NCBI RefSeq assembly: GCF_024641065.1
Contig: NZ_JAHEDV010000033.1
Coordinates: 179,638-243,637, forward strand
Direction: 5' to 3'
DNA length: 64,000 bases
Source of the DNA: Rhodoluna sp.
GTDB taxonomy: Bacteria > Actinomycetota > Actinomycetes > Actinomycetales > Microbacteriaceae
Part shown: piece by piece, positions 18,440-28,367 of the stretch
How positions within the stretch are numbered: the stretch's first letter is position 1
How the letters are laid out: each line of letters opens with the position of its first letter
Notes under the pieces: generated by a model
What the model was told of the DNA's origin: nothing
Seen by the model: the letters and a program-made list of their open reading frames with translations, nothing else
Database searches by the model: none
Position numbers and translations under genes: made by a program

Positions 18440-19192
18440 GGCTTCTCCTGCTTTTTGTGAGTAAACGATTGTTCCCGGGTCGGTGCTGAATGTTGAGCGA
18501 ACTCGAAGGTCAACGTTGTGACGACGAGCAAATTCAACCGCACGGATGTGGAGGATCTTTGCGCCAGCTGCTGCTAGCTCAAGCATTGATTCGATGTCGA
18601 TTGCATCGAGTTTTTTAGCACCCTTAACCACGCGTGGGTCTGAGGTGTAAACGCCATCGACGTCTGAATAAATTTCACAAACATCGGCTTTGAGGCCAGC
18701 GGCTAGAGCAACAGCAGTGGTGTCTGAGCCACCGCGACCAAGAGTGGTGATGTCGCGAGTTTCTGGGTTGAAGCCCTGAAAACCAGCGACGATAGCGATG
18801 TTTCCGGCTTCGACTGAGGCACGGATGCGCTCTGGTGTTACCCCAGCAATGCGGGCGTTACCGTGAACAGCATCGGTGGCAATACCAGCCTGCGAACCGG
18901 TGAAAGATTGTGATTTGCCACCCAACGAGTTGATTGCGATTGCCAGCAAGGCCATCGAGATGCGCTCACCAGAGGTAAGCAGCATGTCGAGCTCACGTGG
19001 GCTCTCGTGTGGGTCGGCTGAAACCGAATTGGCTAGATCGAGCAGCTCGTCGGTGGTGTCACCCATCGCTGAAACAACAACTACAACCTGGTTGCCAGCT
19101 TTTTGGGTTTCAATAACGCGTGCTGCAACATGCTTAATCTTGTCGGCATCTCCAACAGATGAACCGCCAAACTTCTGCACGATAAGGGCCAA
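17912..19192 (-). CDS. lysC: Aspartate kinase, alpha subunit
   Basis: Phosphorylates aspartate, the first step of the aspartate-family pathway. 426 aa from TTG 19192, chosen because CAGGAG precedes it and the family N-terminus [17 protein letters not shown] begins there; the ATG at 19249 would add a basic stretch not found in the family. The kinase domain covers residues about 1-245 ([34 protein letters not shown]). Two ACT domains at the C-terminus form the effector site for lysine/threonine feedback. An internal start inside the gene probably yields a separate beta subunit, annotated below. Confidence 0.95.
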   Translation of the reverse strand: MALIVQKFGGSSVGDADKIKHVAARVIETQKAGNQVVVVVSAMGDTTDELLDLANSVSADPHESPRELDMLLTSGERISMALLAIAINSLGGKSQSFTGSQAGIATDAVHGNARIAGVTPERIRASVEAGNIAIVAGFQGFNPETRDITTLGRGGSDTTAVALAAGLKADVCEIYSDVDGVYTSDPRVVKGAKKLDAIDIESMLELAAAGAKILHIRAVEFARRHNVDLRVRSTFSTDPGTIVYSQKAGEAMEESVVSGVAIDKGQTKIMVIGIPDVPGKAAELFKIVADAGANIDMIVQNTPTGSDVTDAVSDIGFTLPKSDTKKVAAALEAAKADLGFRVVEVDEEIGKLSVVGAGMRTHSGVSATLFAALAKAGINIEMISTSEIRISVITSDDQVDDAARAVHTAFGLDSEIEAVVYAGTGR

Positions 19193-19360
19193 AATTGGTC
19201 TCCTGAATTTAGGGGGTGAAGTGAAGCGAAATACGCCACGAAGTCCCAATTCTAGCGGACTTGCGGACCGCTGAAAAGAAAAAATCAGCGATTGGTTTGG
19301 TGAATTTAACTGACGGTTCTTCTACCCGAAATGAGCGTCAGCTCATTGAGCCTGTGCGAA

Positions 19361-19957
19361 CTAGTTGACGGTTCTTCGACCTTCGAAGGCACGCCCAAGA
19401 GTTACTTCATCTGCATATTCGAGGTCGCCGCCAACTGGCAAACCTGAAGCCAATCTAGAAATTGTGATTCCGAGTGGGCTGAGCATTCGAGTTAGGTAGG
19501 TTGCCGTTGCCTCACCCTCAAGGTTTGGGTCGGTCGCAATGATGATCTCTTGAATAGCGGTGTCGCTCAACCTTGACATCAATTCTTTGATGCGCAACTG
19601 GTCAGGGCCGATACCTTCAATCGGACTAATCGCTCCCCCGAGCACGTGATAAAGCCCCCGGAACTCACGGGTGCGCTCGATTGCCTGCACATCTTTGGAT
19701 TCTTCAACCACACAGATGGTGGTGCGATTTCGGCGAGCATCGCGGCAAATGTTGCACTGAGTTTCTTCGGTTACGTTGCCACAAATTTCGCAAAAACGCA
19801 CTCGCTCTTTAACCTCGAGCAAAACCTGGGCCAATTTTTGTGGCTGGTCGTCTTCAGCCTGCAGTAAATAGAAGGCAATTCGCTGGGCTGACTTTGGGCC
19901 AACTCCAGGCAAACGGCCAAGCTCGTCGATGAGTTCTTGAACTACACCTTCGTACAT
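19361..19957 (-). CDS. recR: Recombination mediator RecR
   Basis: Ring-forming protein that loads RecA on gapped DNA with RecO/RecF. 198 aa, standard length. Helix-hairpin-helix near residues 8-30 ([18 protein letters not shown]), Cys4 zinc finger (CEIC...CNIC, about residues 54-71), and Toprim domain ([13 protein letters not shown]). Its ATG overlaps the dnaX stop (TAATG), so it is coupled to dnaX with no ybaB/ebfC gene between them, which most bacteria have. Confidence 0.95.
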   Translation of the reverse strand: MYEGVVQELIDELGRLPGVGPKSAQRIAFYLLQAEDDQPQKLAQVLLEVKERVRFCEICGNVTEETQCNICRDARRNRTTICVVEESKDVQAIERTREFRGLYHVLGGAISPIEGIGPDQLRIKELMSRLSDTAIQEIIIATDPNLEGEATATYLTRMLSPLGITISRLASGLPVGGDLEYADEVTLGRAFEGRRTVN

Positions 19958-21789
19958 TATTTGCCGCCGTTTTTATCGATGATTGGCTCAGCGCCGAGCA
20001 TCTCGCGCAATAACGATTCGCCATAGCGAGCTGACTCATCAACCAGCGAAGAATTGCGCGATTTCACTGGCTCTTCGGCCGGGGCTTCAGCTGACTCTGG
20101 CTCGGTGGCTTCTGCTGGTGGCGCAAGTTGATCAATCTTGCGAACCACTGGCGCCTCTTTCACAACTGGCGCAGGTTCTGCAGCAGGAGCAGGTGCAGCG
20201 GCCTGCTCTGCAATCTGTGCACGGAACTTAACCTGAACTCCCAAGACATCGAGGATTGCTGAACGCAAGGTGTCGCTTGCTCCGCTTGAGTTCTTGAACG
20301 AGTCAAGATCTTTTTGGCTCTGGAACAAGAGAGTCAAAACGTCATCGCTGAAGTCGACCACGGTAAGGGCAAAGGCAACCATCCAGGCTGCTTTAGATGC
20401 CTTATTCACCTTGGTCAAAATGTTTGGCCATGAGTCACGGAACTGAGCTGTGGTCACAGCACCAAAAGCAGCTGGTTGGGCTGCAGGAGATTCTGTGGCA
20501 ACTGGCTGCGCTGGCACTTCGGATGCCGCAGCGGGTGCCGGTGCATTGGCAACGGGTGCAGCAGCAGGCGAACTGGCAGGAACAGTCGGGGCTGTTGCAG
20601 GTGCTGCCCCACCCATTCCGATTCTTCGTTCGAGGCGTTCAATGCGAGCTAGTGAACCAACTTCGGTTTGGTCGCTCGAAGGCACCAAAACCTTGGCACA
20701 CATAAGTTCTAGGTGCAGCTTTGGCGAAGTTGCACCAGACATTTCGGTTAGTGCATGGTTCACAGTCTCAGCTGCGTAAGTCAACTCAGAGATTCCAAAG
20801 CGTGCAGCCTGAGTGCCCATTTTGTCGAATTCGTCGTCAGCGATTCCGCGAAGAACTGCTTTGGCACCGTCGCCCACCGAAAGAATCACAATCAGGTCGC
20901 GAAGGTGCTCGAGCAAGTCTTCAACAAAACGTCGAGGGTCTTGACCGGTCTGAATTACTTTGTCAACGGCCGCGAAGACATCCGCGCTGTTCTTAGCTGC
21001 AAACGCATCAACAACTTCGTCGAGAAGAGATGAGTGGGTGAAGCCCAAAAGTGCAGCAGCGCGCTCGTATTCAACTTTCGGTTTCGCGCCAGCTTCGCCT
21101 TCAGAACCAGCAATCAATTGGTCGAGCAATGACAATGAGTCACGAACTGAACCGCCACCCGATTTAACAACCAGCGAAAGAACACCCGGTGCTACGTCAA
21201 CGCCCTCTGAAACACATAGTTGCTCAAGGTATTCAAGCATCTGCGCTGGTGGCACCAAACGGAACGGATAGTGGTGGGTGCGTGAACGGATAGTGCCAAT
21301 AACTTTGTCAGGTTCAGTGGTGGCAAAAATGAACTTAACGTGGGCAGGTGGCTCTTCAACAATCTTGAGCAAAGCGTTAAAGCCCTGCGGGGTAACCATA
21401 TGGGCCTCGTCAAGGATGAAAATCTTGAAGCGGTCGCGAGCTGGTGCAAAAATTGCACGCTCTCTGAGGTCGCGGGCATCGTCAACACCGTTATGTGAAG
21501 CGGCGTCGATTTCGACAACATCTAGTGATCCGGCACCATCACGTGAAAGCTCAACACAGCTCGGGCACTTGCCGCATGGCGTGTCAGTCGGGCCTTCAGC
21601 ACAGTTCAAACAGCGGGCCAAAATTCGGGCCGAGGTGGTTTTGCCACAGCCGCGAGGGCCAGAAAAGAGATAGGCGTGATTGACTCGGTCTGTTCTTAGA
21701 GCGGTCATCAGCGGAGCAGTCACCTGAGATTGCCCGATTAGTTCGGCGAATGATTCAGGTCGATAACGACGATAAAGAGCGGTAACCAC
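19957..21789 (-). CDS. dnaX: DNA polymerase III subunit gamma/tau
   Basis: ATPase of the clamp loader. 610 aa. Walker [16 protein letters not shown] (about residue 45), zinc Cys set (CLNC...CGKCPSC), Walker B region ILDEAH, and SRC-like [10 protein letters not shown]. Domain III ends near residue 370; after it comes a Pro/Ala-rich linker (about 390-440) and a tau-specific C-terminal domain. No A-tract with a hairpin that would signal programmed frameshifting to a short gamma form was noticed. First gene of dnaX-recR; the SRP RNA gene lies just upstream on the same strand, as in M. tuberculosis. Confidence 0.95.
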   Translation of the reverse strand: MVTALYRRYRPESFAELIGQSQVTAPLMTALRTDRVNHAYLFSGPRGCGKTTSARILARCLNCAEGPTDTPCGKCPSCVELSRDGAGSLDVVEIDAASHNGVDDARDLRERAIFAPARDRFKIFILDEAHMVTPQGFNALLKIVEEPPAHVKFIFATTEPDKVIGTIRSRTHHYPFRLVPPAQMLEYLEQLCVSEGVDVAPGVLSLVVKSGGGSVRDSLSLLDQLIAGSEGEAGAKPKVEYERAAALLGFTHSSLLDEVVDAFAAKNSADVFAAVDKVIQTGQDPRRFVEDLLEHLRDLIVILSVGDGAKAVLRGIADDEFDKMGTQAARFGISELTYAAETVNHALTEMSGATSPKLHLELMCAKVLVPSSDQTEVGSLARIERLERRIGMGGAAPATAPTVPASSPAAAPVANAPAPAAASEVPAQPVATESPAAQPAAFGAVTTAQFRDSWPNILTKVNKASKAAWMVAFALTVVDFSDDVLTLLFQSQKDLDSFKNSSGASDTLRSAILDVLGVQVKFRAQIAEQAAAPAPAAEPAPVVKEAPVVRKIDQLAPPAEATEPESAEAPAEEPVKSRNSSLVDESARYGESLLREMLGAEPIIDKNGGK

Positions 21790-21829
21790 TTGTTAAGACT
21801 AGCCTTCCTAACTGACAACTTGCTCGAAT

Positions 21830-21925
21830 AAAAAAGACTCCCCGCACACCCATCAGAGCCCAGTTACCCTTGCTATCTTTCGATCCTGGGGGAGTTGGCC
21901 GAGGTGACGCCGCACGGGGAGTCCT
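21830..21925 (-). ncRNA. ffs: Signal recognition particle RNA (small bacterial 4.5S type)
   Basis: On the minus strand the ends pair as a long stem (21915-21923 with 21836-21844) and the tip carries the conserved domain IV: CAGGATCGAAAGATAGCAAG, with the GNRA-type tetraloop and the symmetric/asymmetric loops that bind the Ffh protein. The 3' side ends GGGGAGTCTTTTTTA, an intrinsic-type end. It guides ribosomes making membrane proteins to FtsY/SecYEG. Its place upstream of dnaX is conserved in actinobacteria. Confidence 0.93.
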
Positions 21926-21941
21926 TGAACAGTTTAGCGTT

Positions 21942-21970
21942 TCTATAGCCGCCAGTAAATTGCCAATCAA
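21942..21970 (-). promoter_or_regulatory. Housekeeping sigma promoter of ffs
   Basis: On the minus strand TTGATT (21965-21970) and TATAGA (21942-21947) are separated by exactly 17 bases, close to the consensus -35/-10 arrangement, with the RNA start expected about 7 bases further on, just before the folded RNA. Confidence 0.7.
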
Positions 21971-22014
21971 GCCCGGCATACCAATCGGTCGAATGGGTTT
22001 GTTAGCCTTAGCAA

Positions 22015-23202
22015 ATGACCAAACAACGACGAATTGGCTTGTGGTTTGCAGGTACCTCTGCAATCTTTTTCACCCGTGCACTTTTGTATTCAACTTTTGT
22101 GAGCCGCGGCCCTGAAGTTCAAGATGCATTGCACCTCAACACCGCCGAAATGGGCATGCTAAGCATGCTCTACCCCGCCGGTGGCTTGGCTGGCATTCTT
22201 TTTTCTAGCTGGCTAGTGAATCGGTTCGGTTCACGAATCATTAACGCCGCTACTTACTCTCTGGCTGGTATAGCTTTTATTGCTCTTGGCCCCGCGGTTG
22301 CAGCCGGTGATGTTTTGATGTCATCAGCGATGCTGTTCCTGGTTGGCCTCCCGATGGCAATAAGCGACTTCGTCGGAAACATCGAGGGTTCTGCGGTCGA
22401 CAACGCATCCAAGCGCTCAATATTTCCGGTCATCCATGGCTCATTTGGTGTTGGTATGTTGCTCGGTGCAACGCTGGCGGGCTGGTTGATCAATAGCGGA
22501 GTTTCGCTCGAGGCATCGTTTGCGATGGTTGGCGTGTTTATCGGCGTTCTTTCGATTTTGGCCGGGTTCACATTCTCGAAGCACGAGCGCGTTGTTGTCA
22601 CAGCCGCTGCCAAGAAAATAAACCGAGAAAACTCAATCAAGGTTTGGTTCGAAAAGCGCAGCCTGCTAATTGCGGTTATCGGCTTCTCATTCATCATGGC
22701 TGAAGGCTCTGCCGGAACCTGGGTTCCGATTGCACTTACGCAAGCCGGTTTCACCGGAGCCGAGGCTGCATTTGCCTTCGGCATTTTCTGGATCGTCATC
22801 ACGCTGGGTCGCCTGCTGGGCGGCGTTGTGGTTGACCGAATCGGACGCCACCTGTCTATTCTCTGGTCGGCAATTTTCACCGCAGCGGGCATCCTGGTTT
22901 TCATGGGTGGCGACATCATCAACATGCCATACCTCGGCTTGGTGCTGTGGGGCCTTGGCATGGCAGTCGGGTTCCCTATGTCGGTCGCTGCAATGGGCGA
23001 TGAGCCTGCGATGGCTTCAGCACGCATCAACATGATCATCAGCATCGTCTATTTGTCTGGCATCACGATTGGGCCAGCACTTGGCGCACTAGGTGAAGCA
23101 ATGGGCATTTATGTTGCATTTGGAATTCCACTGGCGATGATGTTGGTCACAGCTGCCATCAGCGGCGCAACCAAGCCTCTGCCGGGTTCTGGCAAAAAAT
23201 AA
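22015..23202 (+). CDS. MFS transporter (YbjJ/FucP-like)
   Basis: 395 aa with twelve predicted transmembrane helices. The loop between helices 2 and 3 carries SWLVNRFGSRII, and the matching one in the second half is VVDRIGRHLSI, the duplicated MFS signature. The conserved VSRGPEVQDALHLNTAEMG near the N-terminus resembles the YbjJ group of putative exporters. Only a weak ribosome binding site is seen before ATG 22015, so the message may be leaderless. Substrate unknown. It starts the accessory part of the window and faces away from ffs/dnaX. Confidence 0.85.
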   Translation: MTKQRRIGLWFAGTSAIFFTRALLYSTFVSRGPEVQDALHLNTAEMGMLSMLYPAGGLAGILFSSWLVNRFGSRIINAATYSLAGIAFIALGPAVAAGDVLMSSAMLFLVGLPMAISDFVGNIEGSAVDNASKRSIFPVIHGSFGVGMLLGATLAGWLINSGVSLEASFAMVGVFIGVLSILAGFTFSKHERVVVTAAAKKINRENSIKVWFEKRSLLIAVIGFSFIMAEGSAGTWVPIALTQAGFTGAEAAFAFGIFWIVITLGRLLGGVVVDRIGRHLSILWSAIFTAAGILVFMGGDIINMPYLGLVLWGLGMAVGFPMSVAAMGDEPAMASARINMIISIVYLSGITIGPALGALGEAMGIYVAFGIPLAMMLVTAAISGATKPLPGSGKK

Positions 23203-23230
23203 CCACGGATGCTGTGCCTACCTCACTCAA

Positions 23231-23527
23231 ATGGACATCGAATTTTCTGGCACTATGCACCGCTGGGTGAATAATCCGAGCATTTATCTAGTGAGTGTGC
23301 CGAAAGAACTCTCGGATGAAATCAAGGAGATTTCTGAAGGCCTGACTAATGGATGGGGTTCCCTCAAGGTAGAGGCCACCATCGGCAGCACAGTTTGGCG
23401 CACTTCGATTTTTCCAGATTCAAAATCTGGGCTATTTGATTTGCCGCTAAAAGCAGAGGTACGCAAAAAGAATAATCTCAAGGCTGGCTCGTTGGTGAAA
23501 GTTCATCTGAATGTGCTGGGATTCTGA
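23231..23527 (+). CDS. DUF1905 family protein
   Basis: 98 aa, beginning MDIEFSGTMHRWVNNPSIY, with the barrel-like pattern of DUF1905 (alternating strands ending AGSLVKVHLNV). Proteins of this family are often encoded singly in actinobacteria or fused to DUF1801/YdeI-type domains. Function unknown. It lies 28 bp downstream of the MFS gene and may share its transcript. Confidence 0.8.
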   Translation: MDIEFSGTMHRWVNNPSIYLVSVPKELSDEIKEISEGLTNGWGSLKVEATIGSTVWRTSIFPDSKSGLFDLPLKAEVRKKNNLKAGSLVKVHLNVLGF

Positions 23528-23535
23528 GGAGCGAC

Positions 23536-23714
23536 TAAACTCGTCCACGAGCAATAAAGCAACATCCAGGAGAATTCGCCTAGAGAACTCCGAGCGCGGC
23601 GGTTTCAAGGATTGCGACGTTATCGCAATCTGCCGACGTGCTGAGTGAAGCCACCACTGGTGTCGATAAACTCATCCACGAGCAACAAAGCAATATCCAG
23701 GAGAATTCGCCTAG
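23536..23714 (+). repeat. Direct repeat duplicating the tRNA-Ser leader and the first 15 bases of the tRNA
   Basis: Two 48-base copies, 23536-23583 and 23667-23714, differ at three positions (45 of 48 identical). The second copy holds the leader of the functional tRNA-Ser gene and its first 15 bases (GGAGAATTCGCCTAG). The first copy continues into unrelated sequence, so it is a truncated tRNA start. The 83 bases between contain a perfect 8 bp hairpin (23610-23617 with 23623-23630, loop CGTTA). The unit offset is 131 bp. Confidence 0.85.
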
Positions 23715-23784
23715 TGGCCTATGGCGCACGCTTGGAAAGCGTGTTGGGTGCAAGCCCTCATGGGTTCGAATCCCATATTCTCCG
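23700..23784 (+). tRNA. tRNA-Ser (anticodon GGA)
   Basis: The acceptor stem GGAGAAT pairs with ATTCTCC (23777-23783), with discriminator G at 23784. The anticodon arm is CACGC-TTGGAAA-GCGTG, giving GGA for UCC/UCU serine codons. A long variable arm and the T arm (ATGGG-TTCGAAT-CCCAT) fit a class II tRNA. CCA is not encoded. An intrinsic terminator follows at 23827. Confidence 0.95.
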
Positions 23785-23826
23785 CGAGGTCAAATAGCGG
23801 TGTCGGTAATGTTGACGCCTAGACCG

Positions 23827-23864
23827 AAGCCCCTGCCAAGTAAAGAAAACTGGTTGGGGCTTTT
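23827..23864 (+). terminator. Terminator of tRNA-Ser
   Basis: AAGCCCC (23827-23833) pairs with GGGGCTT (23856-23862), with an inner CCA/TGG pairing, followed by a short T tract. Confidence 0.7.
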
Positions 23865-23924
23865 GCATTTCAATTTTGCGCACCAAGCAATTGCAGACGG
23901 GCATCCGATGCCTACACTGAATGC

Positions 23925-24326
23925 ATGTTTAATTCAGTCTTCATCACTCTTCCAGTGGAAAACGTGAACCGGTCAATCGACTTTTTCACCGCTTTGGGTT
24001 TCAAATTCAATCCTGATTTCTCAGATGACCAGACTTGCTGCATGGTGTTGAGTGAATCAATTTATGTGATGCTCGGCGAACACAAAAAGTACCTGAGCCT
24101 GATCGACAAACCAATCGCAGATTCAAAATCAAGCGAAGTGATTCTGAGCTTTGGCTGCGACTCTCAGAAGCAGGTTATGGAGATCACCGGCAAAGCCATC
24201 AAACTTGGCGCACGTGCCGTGAACGAACCAGAAGTCCTCGGATTTATGTTCAGCTGGGGTTTCGAAGACCTTGATGGGCACCTATGGAACCTGATCTGGA
24301 TGAATACCGACGAGGCTAAAGGCTAG
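23925..24326 (+). CDS. VOC (glyoxalase/bleomycin resistance) family protein
   Basis: 133 aa. It has the paired beta-alpha-beta-beta-beta modules: FITLPVENVNRSIDFFTALGF at the start and GFEDLDGHLWNLIWM at the end, where Glu/His are metal ligands in active relatives. It resembles the YyaH/PhnB-like group often called lactoylglutathione lyases or extradiol-fold proteins; the substrate cannot be told. Its stop overlaps the convergent hypothetical gene by 4 bp. Confidence 0.85.
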   Translation: MFNSVFITLPVENVNRSIDFFTALGFKFNPDFSDDQTCCMVLSESIYVMLGEHKKYLSLIDKPIADSKSSEVILSFGCDSQKQVMEITGKAIKLGARAVNEPEVLGFMFSWGFEDLDGHLWNLIWMNTDEAKG

Positions 24327-25000
24327 TAGGTGCAATAAGCATCTTCGATGCTTTCGTAATTGGCCTTTGTGGTCGACGTTTCTAGTCGCAAGTCATACTC
24401 ATGACCTAGCAAGTAAAGACCTGAGGCAACATTCTCAAATTTCTTTGTGACGCTATCCGAAGGTGTTGCAAACCAAGAGTCCGTTTCAAAGTAGTTAATT
24501 TTGACGGTTATCGCAGGGCAACTTTCATTAAGGGGGATCACCTTGATGTCTGAACACGTCACTCCGTTGTCGCACCTTGGAGCCAGTGCTGCCTCTTCTT
24601 CATTAAAAAAACGGTAGGCGATGTCTTCAGTATTTGAGCACTTTCGTGACACACACACGTATTCGTACCCTTGGTCCTTTTGTTCCTGAGTAAGTGCGTA
24701 CTCAAACTGGGTTTCGCCGAACGTGGCAATAAAGTTGTTCATCAAACTAAAACCGCCAATTAGGAGCAAAAAGCCAGCTGATCTCCTGATGATCCACCCA
24801 TATCGGAATTTTCCAATTCTTAGTGCATCGATTTTGGAAGTCACTCGAAAATACATTTTTCCGATTTTCGAGTTTTTCAATTTTCCTGACGAAGGCTCTT
24901 CAATAGGTTGTGCAAATTCGCTTGTATCACTCCGACGAAACTCTGTTTCTCGCGCAAGAATTTCACGGATTGTTGACCACGCTTCAAATTTTTTCCCCAT
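24323..25000 (-). CDS. Hypothetical single-pass membrane protein
   Basis: 225 aa; no family recognised. The basic, Lys/Arg-rich first 70 residues are followed by one helix (RRSAGFLLLIGGFSLMNNFIA shortened: about residues 72-92) and an outward domain of about 130 residues with six Cys. The base composition is more AT-rich than its neighbours (long A/T runs near 24840-24880), which hints at acquisition or weak selection. A single gene, with no obvious partner. Confidence 0.65.
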   Translation of the reverse strand: MGKKFEAWSTIREILARETEFRRSDTSEFAQPIEEPSSGKLKNSKIGKMYFRVTSKIDALRIGKFRYGWIIRRSAGFLLLIGGFSLMNNFIATFGETQFEYALTQEQKDQGYEYVCVSRKCSNTEDIAYRFFNEEEAALAPRCDNGVTCSDIKVIPLNESCPAITVKINYFETDSWFATPSDSVTKKFENVASGLYLLGHEYDLRLETSTTKANYESIEDAYCTY

Positions 25001-25047
25001 GGGAATAACCTAACGTGCCGAAAACAAAAACACATTTGGTAGAAGAA

Positions 25048-25911
<864 letters not shown>

Positions 25912-26053
25912 CTAAAGCCACTAGCGATCCTCAGGGAGGCTCTGTTGCTACCTGTATTGAAGTTGTTGGTGTCGCTGTTGGGCACTTAGGAATGATTTAC
26001 CCGCTCTGCCGATTGACTTCTTTGCAGGCATAGGCCGTCATCGGAGGAACACA

Positions 26054-26605
26054 TTGAGCACTTCATCTAAAAACTTTGATCTCAACTCGATTGCAAGTGA
26101 CGTGATTGCTGCGGTTCGCAGTGGCTTCAGCGACTTTAGAAACCCAAGCGCCGCTAGAACCCCAGACTCAGATGCGATCAAAGCTGCAGTACTATCAACC
26201 GTTGAGCACGAAACTAAGAACGCAATGCAGATCAGCGCTGCGATTGGCGTTGCAAATGCTGGCTCGTGGGCACCAAGTTCTGCCGTGATTCACTCAACCC
26301 TGAATGAACTTGTTGAGTCAAAGCTGGTTACGGCCCAGGTCGATGGCGACAGAAAAACCTATGCAATCACCAAAGCAGGAAAAAAGGCACTGGCAGCTGC
26401 TCTGGAAAATCCTCCAACCGAGACTGAGTCAATGGGCGCAAAGGCAGATCTAACCTGCAATGCATCATTTATTTCTGCCGCATCAAAGTTGGGCCCAGTT
26501 CTCATCGACATAGCCCAAACCGCATCTTCAGACCAGAAGAAGAAAGCCGCCGAGATTCTTGAAGAAGCCCGTCACCGCCTGCACGTGATTCTTGCAGAGA
26601 AGTAA
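26054..26605 (+). CDS. PadR-like transcriptional regulator
   Basis: 183 aa from TTG 26054, preceded by GGAGG. A winged helix-turn-helix lies at residues about 45-115 (IKAAVLSTVEHETKNAMQI, then SSAVIHSTLNELVESKLV and the wing VDGDRKTYAITKAGK), matching PadR architecture. The C-terminal helical part (HTH dimerisation) ends EILEEARHRLHVILAEK. It is followed four bases later by the ABC1 kinase gene, so it may regulate that operon. The ligand is unknown. Confidence 0.82.
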   Translation: MSTSSKNFDLNSIASDVIAAVRSGFSDFRNPSAARTPDSDAIKAAVLSTVEHETKNAMQISAAIGVANAGSWAPSSAVIHSTLNELVESKLVTAQVDGDRKTYAITKAGKKALAAALENPPTETESMGAKADLTCNASFISAASKLGPVLIDIAQTASSDQKKKAAEILEEARHRLHVILAEK

Positions 26606-26609
26606 AGCG

Positions 26610-28310
26610 TTGAGCCCTGCTAGCGACAAAATTGCAAAACGCAATAAACAACTAAAGTCGCGATATCGAAGTATTCTTCGATTCGCCTCACTCGCTCTGG
26701 CGCAAACCTGGTGGTTTGAGCTTTTCTTGCCTCAAATAGGTCTGGCAAAACTCGGGGCACGGGGGCGGGGGCGAAGACTCAAAAAACTCGCCAGAAAATT
26801 TCACGCGCTGGCTGCAGATCTTGGCGGCCTAATGGTCAAGGTGGGTCAATTTCTATCTGCGCGACTCGATGTTTTACCCGCAGAGGTAACCGATGAGCTG
26901 GTCGGTTTGCAAGATGAGGTCGCACCTGAGCCTTTTGAAAAAATTGTTGAGCAAATTGAAGAGGAACTTGGGCTTTCGGTAAGCACAGCCTTTGAATCCA
27001 TCGACCAGAACCCAATTGCCGCTGCATCGCTCGGTCAGGCATACCGAGCAACTCTCTCACCTGGATTAGCCAAGGACCTTGGCCACAGTTCTGTAATCAT
27101 CAAAGTGCTGCGCCCCGGAATCGAAGAGATTGTAGAAGTAGACCTCAGGGCTCTCCGAAAAATCGGAGTTTGGCTTTCAAAAGTGAAACTCGTTTCAAAA
27201 CGAACAGACGCCCCGGCTTTGGTTGAAGAATTTGCCACAACCACACTTGAAGAAATTGATTACCTGCACGAAGCGGCCAACCTTGAGCAATTTGCGGCAG
27301 ATTTCGCTGGCGACGAGCGAGTTTCAACTCCCGAAATCATTTGGGAACGAAGCGCCCGCAGAGTTCTAACTCTTACTGATGTGAGTTCAATCAAGATTTC
27401 AGACATCGAGGCGCTCATCGAATCGGGAATCGATCCGAATGCCGTAGCAGCAGAGCTGGCCAGAGTAACTTTCGAGCAGTTCTTTGTGACCGGCTTTTTT
27501 CACGCAGACCCGCATCCGGGCAATATTTTTGTCACACCAAAGCCTGCCGATTCGAAGGTAGATTTTGCACTCACGTTCATAGATTTCGGAATGATGGGGC
27601 AGGTTAGCGAGAAGCTTCGCGCAGACCTTCAGAGCTTTCTTTTTGCCGTGGCTTCGCGAGATGCTCGCGCTTGGGTTGACGCCTGCGAAAAGCTTGGCGT
27701 GCTGCTACCTTCGGCCGACCGAGTCATTCTAGAAAAAGCTGTTACTGAACTTTTCGAACGGTTCGGTGGCGTCGCTGTTGGCGAACTTATTCAGACAGAC
27801 CCTCGTGAACTCAAAGAGTTTGCACTCAGATTCAGCGAGCTGATTCGCACTTTGCCGTTTCAACTGCCAAATGATTTTCTCTTCTTGATTCGGGCGCTGT
27901 CGCTGATTTCGGGAGTCACAAGCGCGCTCAACCGAAACTTCAACATGTGGGATGCCCTTGATCCGTTTGCGCGCAGCCTGCTTAATGGCGCAGGCGCCAG
28001 CACGCTTAAACGCTTGGGCGCTGACCTCCTCAAATTTGCGACCACAATCTCGAGGCTTCCGCAGACTCTCGACAACCTAGCAAACAGAGCAAATCGCGGC
28101 GAACTTGTGGTTCGAAACCCAGAACTTGAAACACGGATGCGAGTGCTCGACTCGAGTGTTCGTCGACTTACTGCAGGGTTGATTTTTGCCACGCTGATGG
28201 GCAGCGGCCTGTTCATCAACGGGCAGGATCAAACCCTCAGTTACTGGCTAATCGGGGGCTCGGTGCTACCACTTTTCTATGCACTCGGTTTTGGGCGCAT
28301 CAGCAAATAA
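26610..28310 (+). CDS. ABC1/UbiB family atypical kinase
   Basis: 566 aa from TTG 26610, with AGAAG about 7 bases upstream (TTG 26592 is also possible). Signature blocks of the protein-kinase-like ABC1 fold: KVGQFLSARLDVLP (KxGQ), AAASLGQAYRA (Ala-rich loop), VIIKVLRPG (catalytic Lys), EIDYLHEAANLEQF, FFHADPHPGNIFV and FIDFGMMGQ (metal-binding Asp). Two C-terminal transmembrane helices (about 515-560). In Gram-negatives it supports ubiquinone synthesis; actinobacteria use menaquinone, so the role here is unclear, possibly in quinone or membrane-lipid balance. Confidence 0.9.
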   Translation: MSPASDKIAKRNKQLKSRYRSILRFASLALAQTWWFELFLPQIGLAKLGARGRGRRLKKLARKFHALAADLGGLMVKVGQFLSARLDVLPAEVTDELVGLQDEVAPEPFEKIVEQIEEELGLSVSTAFESIDQNPIAAASLGQAYRATLSPGLAKDLGHSSVIIKVLRPGIEEIVEVDLRALRKIGVWLSKVKLVSKRTDAPALVEEFATTTLEEIDYLHEAANLEQFAADFAGDERVSTPEIIWERSARRVLTLTDVSSIKISDIEALIESGIDPNAVAAELARVTFEQFFVTGFFHADPHPGNIFVTPKPADSKVDFALTFIDFGMMGQVSEKLRADLQSFLFAVASRDARAWVDACEKLGVLLPSADRVILEKAVTELFERFGGVAVGELIQTDPRELKEFALRFSELIRTLPFQLPNDFLFLIRALSLISGVTSALNRNFNMWDALDPFARSLLNGAGASTLKRLGADLLKFATTISRLPQTLDNLANRANRGELVVRNPELETRMRVLDSSVRRLTAGLIFATLMGSGLFINGQDQTLSYWLIGGSVLPLFYALGFGRISK

Positions 28311-28321
28311 TTGCTTTCACA

Positions 28322-28357
28322 AAAAAATGGAGGCCGCCAAAGCGACCTCCATTTTTT
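28322..28357. terminator. Bidirectional intrinsic terminator
   Basis: A perfect 12 bp stem (28322-28333 with 28346-28357) with A tract and T tract arms lies between the convergent ABC1 kinase and katG genes, so it can end both transcripts. Confidence 0.9.
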
Positions 28358-28367
28358 GAAGTTTGAC

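Noticed and set aside
19311..19381. Partial repeat of the recR 3' end (GAAGAACCGTCA) in the lysC-recR gap
   Set aside because: Only about 15 of 19 bases match, too short to separate from chance.
22254..23045. Minus-strand reading frame of 263 codons across the MFS gene
   Set aside because: Antisense shadow of the MFS transporter; no start signal, and the plus frame has the duplicated MFS motifs.
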